DNA of 64,000 bases from Sphingomonas sp. JUb134. GTDB taxonomy: Bacteria; Pseudomonadota; Alphaproteobacteria; Sphingomonadales; Sphingomonadaceae. Below, piece by piece: positions 17,950-27,548 of the stretch. Made by a program: the position numbers and the translations under genes. The notes below the pieces were generated by a model that searched no databases, was not told the origin of the DNA, and saw nothing but the letters and a program-made list of their open reading frames with translations. Positions within the stretch are counted from its first letter, which is position 1, and the number at the start of each line of letters is the position of its first letter. The stretch is from positions 2,566,501 to 2,630,500 of the forward strand of contig NZ_SLYP02000001.1 in NCBI RefSeq assembly GCF_004341505.2, read 5' to 3'.

Positions 17950-17983
17950 CGTGCCCGCGCGCGCGGGAGCAGAAAGGGGCGAC

Positions 17984-19294
17984 ATGCACCGCTACCTGCC
18001 CGATCTCGCGCGCCGCTCCGTGCCCCGCTACACCAGCTATCCCACGGCTGCGGAATTCCACACCGGCGTTGGCCCGGCCGAACAGGCGGAGGCGCTTGCG
18101 GCCATCGCGCCAGAGACGCCGGTCTCGCTCTACGTCCACATCCCCTACTGCCACGAGATCTGCTGGTATTGCGGGTGCAACACTGGGGCGATCGGCCGCG
18201 CCTCCCGCCTCGATGCCTATCTGGTGGCGCTGGAGCAGGAAATCGGCGCGGTAGCAGCCCGCATGCGCGGGCGGGTCGTCGCGATCCATTTCGGCGGCGG
18301 CAGCCCCAACGCCCTGCCTCCGGAAGACTTCGTGCGGCTGACCGAGTTGCTGCGCCGGAGCTTTGCCTGCGCAGGGCGGTTGGAGATCGCGGCGGAGCTC
18401 GATCCCCGGACGCTGGACGCGACCTATGCAGAGGCGCTCGCGCGCGCCGGCGTGACCCGGGTGAGCCTGGGTGCGCAGTGCTTCGCGCCGCATGTGCAGC
18501 GCGCGATCAACCGCATCCAGCCGTACGAGATGGTGCGCCAGGCGGTGCTGGACCTGCGCGCCGCCGGCATCGCCGCGGTGAACCTGGACCTGATGTACGG
18601 CCTGCCGCACCAGACCTCCGAGGACCTGGCCGAGACGCTCGCCGCCGCGCTCGATCTTGCGCCCGATCGCATCGCCATGTTCGGCTATGCGCACATGCCG
18701 CGATTGCTGCCGCGCCAGCGGATGATCCCGGACGAGGCGCTGCCGGATGCGGCGCAGCGCTTCGCCCAGAGCGCGCTCGCCTATGACATCCTGGTCGCGG
18801 CGGGATATGCGGCGATCGGCTTCGACCATTTCGCGCGACCGCACGACAGCCTCGCGCAAGCGGCGGCCGCGGGGACGCTGCGCCGCAACTTCCAGGGCTT
18901 CACCGACGAGCCGGGTGAGGCGATCATCGGTCTGGGGGCGTCCTCGATCAGCCAGTACGACGGGCTGCTGGTGCAGAACGAGAAGCACGTCGGCCGCTAC
19001 CGCATGCGCGTCGCGAACGGCGGCCTGGCGGCGGTGCGCGGTGTCGCGCGATCGGCCGACGACCGGCTGCGCTCGGACCTGATCGAACGGCTGCTGTGCG
19101 ACGGGAGCGTCGACGCGGCCCCGGCCCCGGACGCGCTGCCGGCGCTCGCCAGCTTGGCCCAGGAAGGGCTCGTTCGGATCGACGGCACTCGTGTGACCGT
19201 GCTGCCGGACGGCAGACCCTATGCGCGCCTCGCGGCGGCAGCGTTCGACCGCTATCGCCAGCCCGACGCGCAGCGCTTCAGCAAGGCGGTCTGA
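17984..19294 (+). CDS. hemN: Oxygen-independent coproporphyrinogen III oxidase
   Basis: A 436-residue radical SAM enzyme that decarboxylates coproporphyrinogen III to protoporphyrinogen IX without oxygen in heme synthesis. The N-terminal PRYTSYPTA motif is diagnostic of true HemN, and VHIPYCHEICWYCGCN holds the CxxxCxxC cluster plus the extra cysteine. HFGGGSPNAL, RVSLGAQCF, DLMYGLPHQT and the C-terminal HemN domain (GLGASSISQYDG) follow. ATG at 17984 has AAGGGG upstream. FNR boxes upstream match the usual anaerobic induction of hemN. Length is slightly below the roughly 450 typical. Confidence 0.96.
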   Translation: MHRYLPDLARRSVPRYTSYPTAAEFHTGVGPAEQAEALAAIAPETPVSLYVHIPYCHEICWYCGCNTGAIGRASRLDAYLVALEQEIGAVAARMRGRVVAIHFGGGSPNALPPEDFVRLTELLRRSFACAGRLEIAAELDPRTLDATYAEALARAGVTRVSLGAQCFAPHVQRAINRIQPYEMVRQAVLDLRAAGIAAVNLDLMYGLPHQTSEDLAETLAAALDLAPDRIAMFGYAHMPRLLPRQRMIPDEALPDAAQRFAQSALAYDILVAAGYAAIGFDHFARPHDSLAQAAAAGTLRRNFQGFTDEPGEAIIGLGASSISQYDGLLVQNEKHVGRYRMRVANGGLAAVRGVARSADDRLRSDLIERLLCDGSVDAAPAPDALPALASLAQEGLVRIDGTRVTVLPDGRPYARLAAAAFDRYRQPDAQRFSKAV

Positions 19295-19345
19295 TCGGGA
19301 AAGCCTCGGCCACTTGCGCGTTGAGGGGACGCAAGGAGATCGCCC

Positions 19346-19630
19346 GTGGCCACCAACCAGCCGAGCAACGCCCCCGAGACACCCCAGAACGACCCGCGCG
19401 ACGACGCGACCGCGGCCGCCGTGCTGACCGACGCACGATTGGACGAAGCCCCGGGCGGCGGCGGCCTGGGCGGCGCCGCCGCGGCGGAGACGGACCCGCA
19501 ACGTGCGCGCCCGGCACAGGCCGCCACGCCGCAAGCGGGAGCCGCCGACACGGCGACGATGCCGGGCCATCCGGAAGCCGAGGCACGCACCCAGTCCTCC
19601 ACCGCGGAGCCGCACCCGCGCGCGCAATGA
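19346..19630 (+). CDS. Small disordered protein upstream of an FAD oxidase
   Basis: A 94-residue protein starting at GTG with AAGGAG 8 bp upstream. It is made almost entirely of Ala, Pro, Gly, Thr, Asp, Glu and Gln with no hydrophobic core (MATNQPSNAPETPQNDPRDD at the start), so intrinsically disordered. No family recognised. Its stop overlaps the start of the following oxidoreductase (ATGA), which with the ribosome-binding site makes a real coupled gene more likely than a chance frame. Composition alone could also arise from a GC-rich leader, so confidence is moderate. Confidence 0.55.
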   Translation: MATNQPSNAPETPQNDPRDDATAAAVLTDARLDEAPGGGGLGGAAAAETDPQRARPAQAATPQAGAADTATMPGHPEAEARTQSSTAEPHPRAQ

Positions 19631-20850
19631 CCGACGTCGACGTTGCCATCATCGGCGCCGGTGCTGCCGGCATCGGCGCGGCGCGCCGGCTGCACCGGCG
19701 CGGCCTGGATGTGTTGGTGCTGGAGGCGAGCGACCGCATCGGCGGGCGCGCATGGACCTTGGGAGCCCAGGGCATGCCGCTCGACATGGGCTGCGGCTGG
19801 CTCCACTCCGCGGACCGCAACCCCTGGGTGAAGATCGCCGAGCATGCGGGTTTCGCGATCGACCGCAGCGAGTCCGCCTGGGGCAAGCAGCTGCGTGACC
19901 TGGGCTTCCCGCCCGAGCAGCGCGAAGCGGCGAACCGGGCGTTCGCGGCGTGGGATGCGCGGCTGCGCAGCGACCCGCCGCCAAGCGATCGTGCCGCCGA
20001 TGCGCTGCCGCCCGAGGGCGAATGGAACGCCTATGTCGAGGCGCTGAGCGGCTACATCAACGGAACCGGGCTCGCCGACCTGTCGGTGGCCGATTACCTT
20101 GCCTATGACGATGCCGCGACCGACGAGAATTGGCGCGTGCCCGACGGCTACGGCACGCTGGTGGCGTCGCAGCTGCCGCGGGTGGCGGTGGCGCTCGGCA
20201 CCCCCGTCCGGCGCATCCGCGACGAGGGCGGCCATCTGGTGCTGGAGAGCCCGCGCGGCGCCGTGCGCGCGCGGACGGCCATCGTGACCGTCGCGACGCC
20301 GGTGCTCGCCCGCGGAGGAATCGCGCTTCCGGCCCGCTACGACGCCCGCTGCCATGCCGCTGCGCAGTTGCCGCTGGGGCTCGCCAACAAACTGTTCCTG
20401 CGATTGAACGAGCCGGAGGCGGTGCCGCCGGACAGCCACCTGCTCGGCAACCCGCGCGCGAGCCATACCGGCAGCTATTACCTGCGCCCGTTCGGGCGGC
20501 CCGTGGTGGAGTGCTTCTTCGGCGGCAGCGGCGCTGCGGCGCTTGAGAGGGCCGGCGCGGACGCCACCGCGGGGTTTGCCCGGGAAGAACTTGGGGCGCT
20601 GCTCGGCGCGGACTTCCCACGCGGGCTGCGGCTGATCGCCGCCTCCGCCTGGGGACAGGCGGACGGCTTCGGCGGATCGTACAGCCATGCCCTCCCCGGC
20701 CATGCCGATGCCCGCGCCGTTCTCGCGGGTCCAGACGATCGGCTGTTCTTCGCGGGCGAAGCCTGTTCGGCGAGCGACTTCTCCACCGCGCACGGCGCCC
20801 TCGCCAGCGGCGAAGTTGCTGCCGAAGCGGCACTCGCCGCGCTGGGCTAA
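19627..20850 (+). CDS. FAD-dependent amine-oxidase-family oxidoreductase
   Basis: A 407-residue flavoprotein of the monoamine oxidase/polyamine oxidase superfamily. The N-terminus carries the dinucleotide-binding motif VAIIGAGAAGIGAARRL followed by VLEASDRIGGRAWT (the GG-doublet of amine oxidases), and the C-terminus has the FAD-binding DRLFFAGEACSASDFSTAHG. In between is a substrate domain with GWLHSADRNPWV. Such enzymes oxidise amines, polyamines or carotenoid-like substrates; the substrate is not determinable. Start at ATG 19627 is translationally coupled to the small disordered gene. Probably cytoplasmic, as there is no signal peptide. Confidence 0.85.
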   Translation: MTDVDVAIIGAGAAGIGAARRLHRRGLDVLVLEASDRIGGRAWTLGAQGMPLDMGCGWLHSADRNPWVKIAEHAGFAIDRSESAWGKQLRDLGFPPEQREAANRAFAAWDARLRSDPPPSDRAADALPPEGEWNAYVEALSGYINGTGLADLSVADYLAYDDAATDENWRVPDGYGTLVASQLPRVAVALGTPVRRIRDEGGHLVLESPRGAVRARTAIVTVATPVLARGGIALPARYDARCHAAAQLPLGLANKLFLRLNEPEAVPPDSHLLGNPRASHTGSYYLRPFGRPVVECFFGGSGAAALERAGADATAGFAREELGALLGADFPRGLRLIAASAWGQADGFGGSYSHALPGHADARAVLAGPDDRLFFAGEACSASDFSTAHGALASGEVAAEAALAALG

Positions 20851-20948
20851 AGTCACCCCAGCTTTCGAACCGCACGCCTGCGCAGGCAGGCCAGGCGCGC
20901 AGTGTTGGCAGGCTGAGGGCCGGCGCGCCGAAGCGCGCCGGCCTTCCG

Positions 20949-23900
20949 TCAGTAGTTCTTCGAGTAGCGTACGCTGACGTTCGATCCACCGAACGACCCG
21001 GTCTGCGAGAGCACGCTCAGCGCCTTGGTCAACGCCACCTCGAGCTGGGTGGCGGTGAAGCCCCGCGCGTCGGTGATGATCTCGATATAGATGTCGTCGG
21101 TCAGGTACTGGCCGGCAGCCAGCGCGGTGCCGCGGCCCGTCGCCTCGTCGCTTCCCAGGATCCGCAGCCGGTCGATGCCGGTCGCCGAGCGCAGCTTGCC
21201 GAGCGGGTTGAGCCCGCCGCCGCCCGAACCGCGCAGCGAGTTGAGCGCCGCCGCCAGCTGGATCGCCTCGGTCGCCGACAGGTCGGTCACCGAGCGGCCG
21301 AACAGCAGCCGTGCCAGCACCTCGTCCTGCGCGAGCGCGGGGGTGGAGGTGAAGGAGATGCGCGGCGCCTGCGCGGTACCGGCGACCAGGATCGTCGCGG
21401 TCACGTCCTCGACGGTGGTGTTCGCCTCGATGTCGATCACCGGGTTGGTGAAGTCGTCGCCTTCGAAGCTGATCTTGCCCCGGTCGACGTCGAACTCCTT
21501 GCCCGCGAAGGAATAGGTGCCACGGATCAGGTCGAGGCCGCCGGCGATGCGGGGCGCCGCCGAGGTGCCGCCGATCCGCAGGTCCGCCTTCCACTCGGAC
21601 TCCAGGCCCATGCCCGACACGTAGAGCTGGTTCTGCGCGCGCACCCGCAGGTCGAGCTTGAACAGCCCCACCGGTGCCGCGCGAGCCGCCGGCTGCGGGT
21701 TGGCCGCGGCCGCGCGGATCTCGCTCTTGCGGCGAATGCCGGTGAGCTCGGGAACCTCCGACGCGCCCTGGAACGCGATCTGGTAGCGCGCCTCGGGGAT
21801 GTTGAGCTGGCCCGTGATCGAGCCGCCCTGCGCATTGTTGAGCACGCGGATCTGGCCGCTGGCCGACGCGCCGAGCGCATCGCTGCGCGCAAGCTGGGCA
21901 TTGTCGAGCGTCGCCTGCACGTCGATCGGGAAGCCGCTGTCGGCGGCGAGGCCGACGCTGCCTTTGGCCGAAAGGCTGCCCTCGCCCGCCCGCGCGTTGA
22001 GCGTCACCAGCTCGAAGCGGTCGTTGTTGAACCGGCCGTCGATCTGCATCCGGGTCAGCCGCGTCCCGAGCGCCTCATTCTCGTAGGTGAGATTGTTGGC
22101 GCGCACGACGCCGGTAAGCCGCGGCGCCTGCACGCGCCCGCTGAAGTCGGCGGCGATGCCGATCGGCCCCGACAGCTGCTGGTCGGTCAGGCCCGCGAAG
22201 GAGAAGAGCACGCCTGCCGGGCCGTTGTAGCGGATGCCGCCCGACAGGGGCGCCGCCATCAGGCGGGTCGTCCACGATCCGGCACCCGGCGCGAGGGGAC
22301 GCAGGTTCGCGACCATGCGCCCCACGGTGGTGGTGCCGCGGCGGATCAGCGCGCGGCCGCTGCCGCCCTCCGGCCGCAGATCACCCGCGAAGACGACGTC
22401 GACCGGATCGGAGACCGCCGCGAGGCTGGAGCGGGTGAAGTTACGCACGGTCAGCCGGGCATCCGCCTGCGGGAAGCTCGCGCCGCTCGGCTGTGCGAAG
22501 TCCAGGCTGCCAGTGGCCGTGCCGCCGAGGCCCAGGCCCGGCACGAACGCGTTGAGCAGGCTCACGTCGAGGCTGTCGAGCCGCGACTGGAGCGTCATGC
22601 CGGCGCCGTAGGAGCCCGCGATCCGCATCGATCCGCGATCGAAGTTGATGCGCGTCGGGTAGAGGCGATAGCCGCCCGAGCCCGGCACGATGCGCGCAGG
22701 GTTGGCGGTGCGGAAGTTGACGTTGTTGCCCACGCCCTGCAGCGCCACGAGATACTCGTTCGGGCTCAGCCGCGCATTGGCGGCCACGCGGAACGGCACG
22801 CCCGAGGAGCCCTCTGCCAGCAGCTGCGCGGTGCCGTTGCCGCCGCGGTAGTTCACCTTGGCGCGGGCCCGGGTCACGACCATCTCGCCGCTGCGGAAGT
22901 TGCCGAGCTGCGCGTCCGCCACGATCTGGGGCTGGTCGTAGAGCACCGCCGAGGCGGTGACGATCGCCTGGCCGATGGTGATGCCGTCCTGGCCGGGGAT
23001 GCGGGCGTTGTAGGCGCGTGCGTTCAGGTCGGCCCGCTGGTACTTGCCGACGGCGCCGAGGTTGGCGAAGCCGTTGATGCCCGAGCCTGAGAAGTTCAGG
23101 CGGCCGGCGAACGGACCGGCATTGGTCGCCTGCACGCGGCCGTTGATGTCGACGCCCGCAAAGCGCGCCGAGCGGATGTCGGCCGTCAGGCGCGGCGCCG
23201 TGCTCAGCAGGACGTTCGCGTTGAACGGGCCATAGTTGGTGCCACCGGACGCAACGATCGCATAGCGATCCCCCTGCCCGCGCACGTCTGCCTTCAGGTC
23301 GACCAGGCCGATGCCGACGCCGGGGCGCGGCGCCCGCAGCGACACCACCGGTGCCGCCATGGAGCCGGACACGCGCGCGGTGAGCGGCCCATATTGCGTC
23401 GAATAGGCGTCTGCGTTGACCAGCAGCGGCCCGGCCGGATCGTAGCGGCCCGAGCCGCGCAGGATGCGGAACTGGGGCGCGCTCAGCTTCAGGTTCGAAA
23501 AGCTGATGATGCCTTCGGGGCTGTAGGCGATGTTCGCCGAGGTGGTCGCATTGCCGCCCAGGAAGTTGCGGATACCCTCGTTGAACAGCTGCTTGGTCTG
23601 CGCGACCACGCGGCCGCGGATGCCGTAGCCGCCGTTGGCCGCGGTGTAGAGATCCGCATCGGTCTGCAGGTTGATGATGCCGATGCTGGCGATCTCGTAA
23701 TTGTTAATCCGCCCCTTCAACGCGCCCGTGTAGCGGCCGGTCGAGAGGTTGGCAGCGATGATCGCGGTCGCGTCGATCCGGTCGGAGCGCAGGCGCAGGT
23801 TGTCGGAGAGCACCTGGTCGCCGTTGCTGATCGCCAGATCACCGTTGATCGCGACGTTCGTCACCAGTCCACCGACCGCGGCGTTGAGGCCGGAGATGCG

Positions 23901-25193
23901 CCGTGCCTTGGCGTTGATCGGGATCAGGATGCGTTCGCTGTCGATGGTCGCCTTGCCCTCGGCATAGAGCTGCTCGACGACGGTTTCGCCGAAGCCGAGG
24001 GCAGCGGCCTGGACCTTGTAGTCGACGGTGGGCGTGCGGAACGGGCCGTCGAGGACGACGGCGGCGCGCACCGAGCGACCGTTGAGGTTGGGCGCGATCG
24101 AACCGGGGGTGAGCAGCATCGCCTCGACCCGGAAGTCGCCGAAGCGGCTATTGCCGAGGTCGACCTTGCCGTCGGTCGCGACCGAAAGCGCGTCCGAACG
24201 CAGGCGGAGCTTGGCATCCACGACGCGCTCATTGAGCGCGGTGTCGAGCGCGATCTGCAAGCGCGGCGCGGTCAGACGTTCGACCGGACCCTCGAGGTAA
24301 AGCCCCGGACGCGCGAAGCCGCGGACCTGGAAATTGCCCGAGCGGCCGAGGACGTTGAGGTCGACGAGCGGCTGCCCACCGAGCGTGCCGGCGGCGCGAC
24401 CGCGCCAGTCGCTCCAGGCACCACGGCCGTCGACGTTCAGCACCAGCGGCGCCTTCAGCCCGGCGAGACCCGCGACCAGGCCGTTGCTGGGCGCGGTCAC
24501 GCGCAGGTCGACGTCGAGCTTGTTGTCGTCCGGCACCGCGTCCAGGCGCAGCACCAACCGGTCCCCGCCGGCAAGCCCGCCGCCGGCGATGGTGCCGGCG
24601 TTCGCCTGGATCTGCGCGCGTCGGTCCGCGATGTGCGCCTGGCCGTCGATCTTTGCGACATAGCGCTGGCCCGCGACCGCCGGCCCGATCTCCAGGCGGC
24701 CCACCGACAGCTTGTTGACGTCGATGTCATAGTCCGGGAGCAGCGGGCCTTGGTCCTCGCTCGGCGGGGTGGCGAGCAGCACGGGATTGCGATCGTAGCG
24801 GATCAGCGGGCTGGTCAGCGAGCGCACGTCGACATGGCTGCGGACGAAGGCGAACGGGCGCCAGTCGATGGCGACCTGCGGCGACGAAGCGAAGACGCCC
24901 TTGGTGTCGCGCAGTTGCAGGTCGTGGATCACCATCGCGCCGTAGAGCGACCCCTCGATCCGGCCGACATGGACCTTCAGGCCCGAGGCGGTCGAGAAAT
25001 TGTTGATCTGGCGGACCAGGATACCCTGGCCAGAGCGGGTGTTCAGCCCGATCACCAGCACGACCAGCAGCAGCACCAGCCCTGTCAGGACGATGGCGAC
25101 CCATTTGGCGATGCGCTGCCACAGCGGACGACGATCGACCACGACGACGCGCTCTTCGCCGACGCCGGGTTCGCGGATCACTTCCTCGGCCAT
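20949..25193 (-). CDS. tamB: TamB-type translocation and assembly module protein
   Basis: A 1414-residue inner-membrane-anchored protein of the AsmA/TamB bridge family. One transmembrane segment lies near residues 30-52 (WVAIVLTGLVLLLVVLVIGL). A very long repetitive beta-structured region follows, and the conserved C-terminal TamB domain contains DVDRGKISFEGDDFTNPVID, FTSTPALAQDEVLARLLFG and GLNPLGKLRSATGID. It spans the periplasm to its partner TamA and supports outer-membrane protein or phospholipid transport. Its ATG overlaps the tamA stop (TGATG), so the two are translationally coupled. Confidence 0.95.
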   Translation of the reverse strand: MAEEVIREPGVGEERVVVVDRRPLWQRIAKWVAIVLTGLVLLLVVLVIGLNTRSGQGILVRQINNFSTASGLKVHVGRIEGSLYGAMVIHDLQLRDTKGVFASSPQVAIDWRPFAFVRSHVDVRSLTSPLIRYDRNPVLLATPPSEDQGPLLPDYDIDVNKLSVGRLEIGPAVAGQRYVAKIDGQAHIADRRAQIQANAGTIAGGGLAGGDRLVLRLDAVPDDNKLDVDLRVTAPSNGLVAGLAGLKAPLVLNVDGRGAWSDWRGRAAGTLGGQPLVDLNVLGRSGNFQVRGFARPGLYLEGPVERLTAPRLQIALDTALNERVVDAKLRLRSDALSVATDGKVDLGNSRFGDFRVEAMLLTPGSIAPNLNGRSVRAAVVLDGPFRTPTVDYKVQAAALGFGETVVEQLYAEGKATIDSERILIPINAKARRISGLNAAVGGLVTNVAINGDLAISNGDQVLSDNLRLRSDRIDATAIIAANLSTGRYTGALKGRINNYEIASIGIINLQTDADLYTAANGGYGIRGRVVAQTKQLFNEGIRNFLGGNATTSANIAYSPEGIISFSNLKLSAPQFRILRGSGRYDPAGPLLVNADAYSTQYGPLTARVSGSMAAPVVSLRAPRPGVGIGLVDLKADVRGQGDRYAIVASGGTNYGPFNANVLLSTAPRLTADIRSARFAGVDINGRVQATNAGPFAGRLNFSGSGINGFANLGAVGKYQRADLNARAYNARIPGQDGITIGQAIVTASAVLYDQPQIVADAQLGNFRSGEMVVTRARAKVNYRGGNGTAQLLAEGSSGVPFRVAANARLSPNEYLVALQGVGNNVNFRTANPARIVPGSGGYRLYPTRINFDRGSMRIAGSYGAGMTLQSRLDSLDVSLLNAFVPGLGLGGTATGSLDFAQPSGASFPQADARLTVRNFTRSSLAAVSDPVDVVFAGDLRPEGGSGRALIRRGTTTVGRMVANLRPLAPGAGSWTTRLMAAPLSGGIRYNGPAGVLFSFAGLTDQQLSGPIGIAADFSGRVQAPRLTGVVRANNLTYENEALGTRLTRMQIDGRFNNDRFELVTLNARAGEGSLSAKGSVGLAADSGFPIDVQATLDNAQLARSDALGASASGQIRVLNNAQGGSITGQLNIPEARYQIAFQGASEVPELTGIRRKSEIRAAAANPQPAARAAPVGLFKLDLRVRAQNQLYVSGMGLESEWKADLRIGGTSAAPRIAGGLDLIRGTYSFAGKEFDVDRGKISFEGDDFTNPVIDIEANTTVEDVTATILVAGTAQAPRISFTSTPALAQDEVLARLLFGRSVTDLSATEAIQLAAALNSLRGSGGGGLNPLGKLRSATGIDRLRILGSDEATGRGTALAAGQYLTDDIYIEIITDARGFTATQLEVALTKALSVLSQTGSFGGSNVSVRYSKNY

Positions 25194-27385
25194 CAGAACG
25201 CCTGCCCGATCGAGATGTAGAGGGCCACCTTGGACTCGCCTTCGCGCCGCTTCAGCGGCGTTGCGACGTCCACGCGGAGCGGGCCGAAGTTGGTGTAGAA
25301 GCGGCCGCCGATACCGGCGCCGAAGCGCAGGTCGGAAGCGTCGGGCATCGTTCCTTCATAGACCTGCCCTGCATCCAGGAAGGGCACGATCCCGAAGTTG
25401 CCGAAGCGGTAGCGCGCCTCGATCGCGAACTCGTTGAGGCTGCGGCCGCCGATCGGATCGCCGTCCGGCGCGCGCGGCCCCAGTTCCTGGTAGCCGAAGC
25501 CGCGGACCGAACCGCCGCCGCCGGCATAATAGCGCCGCGAGGGCGCGAGATCGTCGCGATCGATGCCGAAGATGCTGCCGGCGCGTGCCCGGCCGGCCAG
25601 CACGATGCTGGACGTCACGGGATAATAGGCCGTGCCCTCGACCATGAAGCGGCCATAGGGCCTGACGTCGCCGCGCACGGAGGTTTCCGGGCTTGCGTTC
25701 AGCTTCAGGCGGAAGCCCTTGGTCGGGTTGAGCAGGTTGTCGGAGGTGTCGAACCCGCCGAACAACGGCAGCGCCGCGACGAAATAAGTGCCGCGGTCGC
25801 GCTTGTTCTTCTCGAAGCTCCAAACGTCCTCGTTCGTGCCGGTCAGCTCGAAGCCATAGGAATAGGTGAAGCGCTTCTGCCAGATCGGCGTCGAGTCGTA
25901 AGAGATCTTGCCGGCAAGGGTGCCGGTGAACGCCTCATACGCCTCATAGTTGGAGTGGTTGGCCGCTGCGGTCAGGCTGACGGTACGATCGCGCTTGCCC
26001 GCGTTCTGGCGGCGGAAGGTCGCGCTCAGGCCCTGTTCCTGGGTACCGGCGACGCCGGCGATGATCAGCGCGCCTTCGGGCGGGAAGAGGTTGCGGTGCG
26101 TCCAGGAGCCCTCGACGCGCACACCCTGGCCGGTGCCATAGCCCGCCTCGGCCGCCAGCGTGCGGGCCGGTCCGGCCGTCTGGTGCACGGCGAGGTCGAC
26201 GTATTCGGTTCCGTCCGGCGCAAGCTGCCCTGTACGCTTCGGCTCCACCGAGACGCTGGAGAAAAGCCCCGTGCCCACCAGCGCGTCGCGCAGGTCGTCG
26301 ACCTTGCGCGTATCGTAGAGTTCCCCCCGCTCGAAGCGCGCCAGCACGCCGACATGCTCGGCGTCGAAGGCGAGCTTGCCGTCCGTCGTATAGCCGCCGA
26401 ACGAGGAGCGCGGGCCGGTGTCGACCGGCAGGGTATAGTCGCCGGTCACCGTCTGCTCGTCGAGCAGGATGTCGCGCTCGCCCACCTTGACGAAGGGATA
26501 GCCCTGCTGCGGCAGCTTCAGGCTGACGTTGGCCTCCGCTGCCTGCACCCGTTCCGCGATGATCGGCTCGCCGACCTTGAGCGGCAGTTCCTTGTCGACC
26601 AGGTTCGGCGGCGTCGTGGGCGGCGCGTCCACCTTGATCGAGGCGAGCTTGTACTGTGGGCCGGGCGTGGCGTTGATCGTCACCTGGACGGTGCCGCCCT
26701 CTTGCTGCTCGACCGTCGAAACGGCGGTGCCGTCGTAATATCCCTCGGCATGAAGAATCCGGACTGCGAGCTGCTCGTCCTCCTTGGCACGCGCGGTGAT
26801 CATCGCCGCGTTCGCCGCCTTCGTACCGTCCTTCTTGAGCGAGGACAGCGCGTCGAAGCGATCGAGTGTGTCGATGTCGTCGAGGCCGTTGACCGCCACC
26901 TTGTAGCGGATCTCGGTGCCTTCCTTGTCGTCGACGCCCGCGACCTCGACTGGGTTAGCGTCGAACGTCGCGATCGGCGGCAGCGGCTGCGCGAGCTCCG
27001 CCTCCTCGGCCAGCGGCGCGTCCGGGATCGCTTCGCCCGCGGTTGCGCCGGTCTGGGGCGCAGCCGTCGCCGGCGTGGCTGCCGGCGGGTTGGCCTGGGC
27101 GGACGGCGTGGCGGAAGGCATCGCCTCCAGCGGGGCATTGATGTCGCCGCTGAGGGGCGGAAGCGAGCTGTCGAACTCTGCCTCGGGAACGATGTCGCCC
27201 TGCGGCTGGGCGGCAGCGGGCTGCCCAGCCTGGGTGCGCGTATCCGCGGGCCCCGCCGCAGGAGCGCCGCCGGCTGCGGTTGCAGGCGGTGCGGAGAGCT
27301 GGGCGACCGGAGCAGCGATCGCGGACGGCATCACAAAGGCACTGGCCAGCAGGCTCCAGTACAGCTGTCGACGAGAATCCCCCAC
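25193..27385 (-). CDS. tamA: TamA-type outer-membrane assembly barrel (Omp85 family)
   Basis: A 730-residue outer-membrane protein. GTG at 27385 starts a signal peptide (SLLASAFVMPSAIAA) with AAGGGGAG just before it; the frame is open further upstream but without a signal. An unusually long Ala/Pro/Gln-rich disordered segment (about 110 residues) precedes three POTRA domains (for example YKVAVNGLDDIDTLDRF, YKLASIKVDAPP), then a 16-strand barrel ending in KVALYISIGQAF with the conserved RYYAGGGGSVRGFGYQ lid-lock motif. It works with TamB, encoded immediately after. Confidence 0.93.
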   Translation of the reverse strand: MGDSRRQLYWSLLASAFVMPSAIAAPVAQLSAPPATAAGGAPAAGPADTRTQAGQPAAAQPQGDIVPEAEFDSSLPPLSGDINAPLEAMPSATPSAQANPPAATPATAAPQTGATAGEAIPDAPLAEEAELAQPLPPIATFDANPVEVAGVDDKEGTEIRYKVAVNGLDDIDTLDRFDALSSLKKDGTKAANAAMITARAKEDEQLAVRILHAEGYYDGTAVSTVEQQEGGTVQVTINATPGPQYKLASIKVDAPPTTPPNLVDKELPLKVGEPIIAERVQAAEANVSLKLPQQGYPFVKVGERDILLDEQTVTGDYTLPVDTGPRSSFGGYTTDGKLAFDAEHVGVLARFERGELYDTRKVDDLRDALVGTGLFSSVSVEPKRTGQLAPDGTEYVDLAVHQTAGPARTLAAEAGYGTGQGVRVEGSWTHRNLFPPEGALIIAGVAGTQEQGLSATFRRQNAGKRDRTVSLTAAANHSNYEAYEAFTGTLAGKISYDSTPIWQKRFTYSYGFELTGTNEDVWSFEKNKRDRGTYFVAALPLFGGFDTSDNLLNPTKGFRLKLNASPETSVRGDVRPYGRFMVEGTAYYPVTSSIVLAGRARAGSIFGIDRDDLAPSRRYYAGGGGSVRGFGYQELGPRAPDGDPIGGRSLNEFAIEARYRFGNFGIVPFLDAGQVYEGTMPDASDLRFGAGIGGRFYTNFGPLRVDVATPLKRREGESKVALYISIGQAF

Positions 27386-27548
27386 TTGCTCCCCTTCACT
27401 CCCAGGCGCCCGCGCGCGCCCGTCCCCGGACCGCTCTAAACCCGTAACGAAGCAGCTTGGTTCCCGCCCGTGCCGGCATCGTTTCGGGTGCATCCAGATC
27501 GCGGCGGCGCGCGTTGCAGCCGGGACGATCGAAAGCGAGGAATGACAG

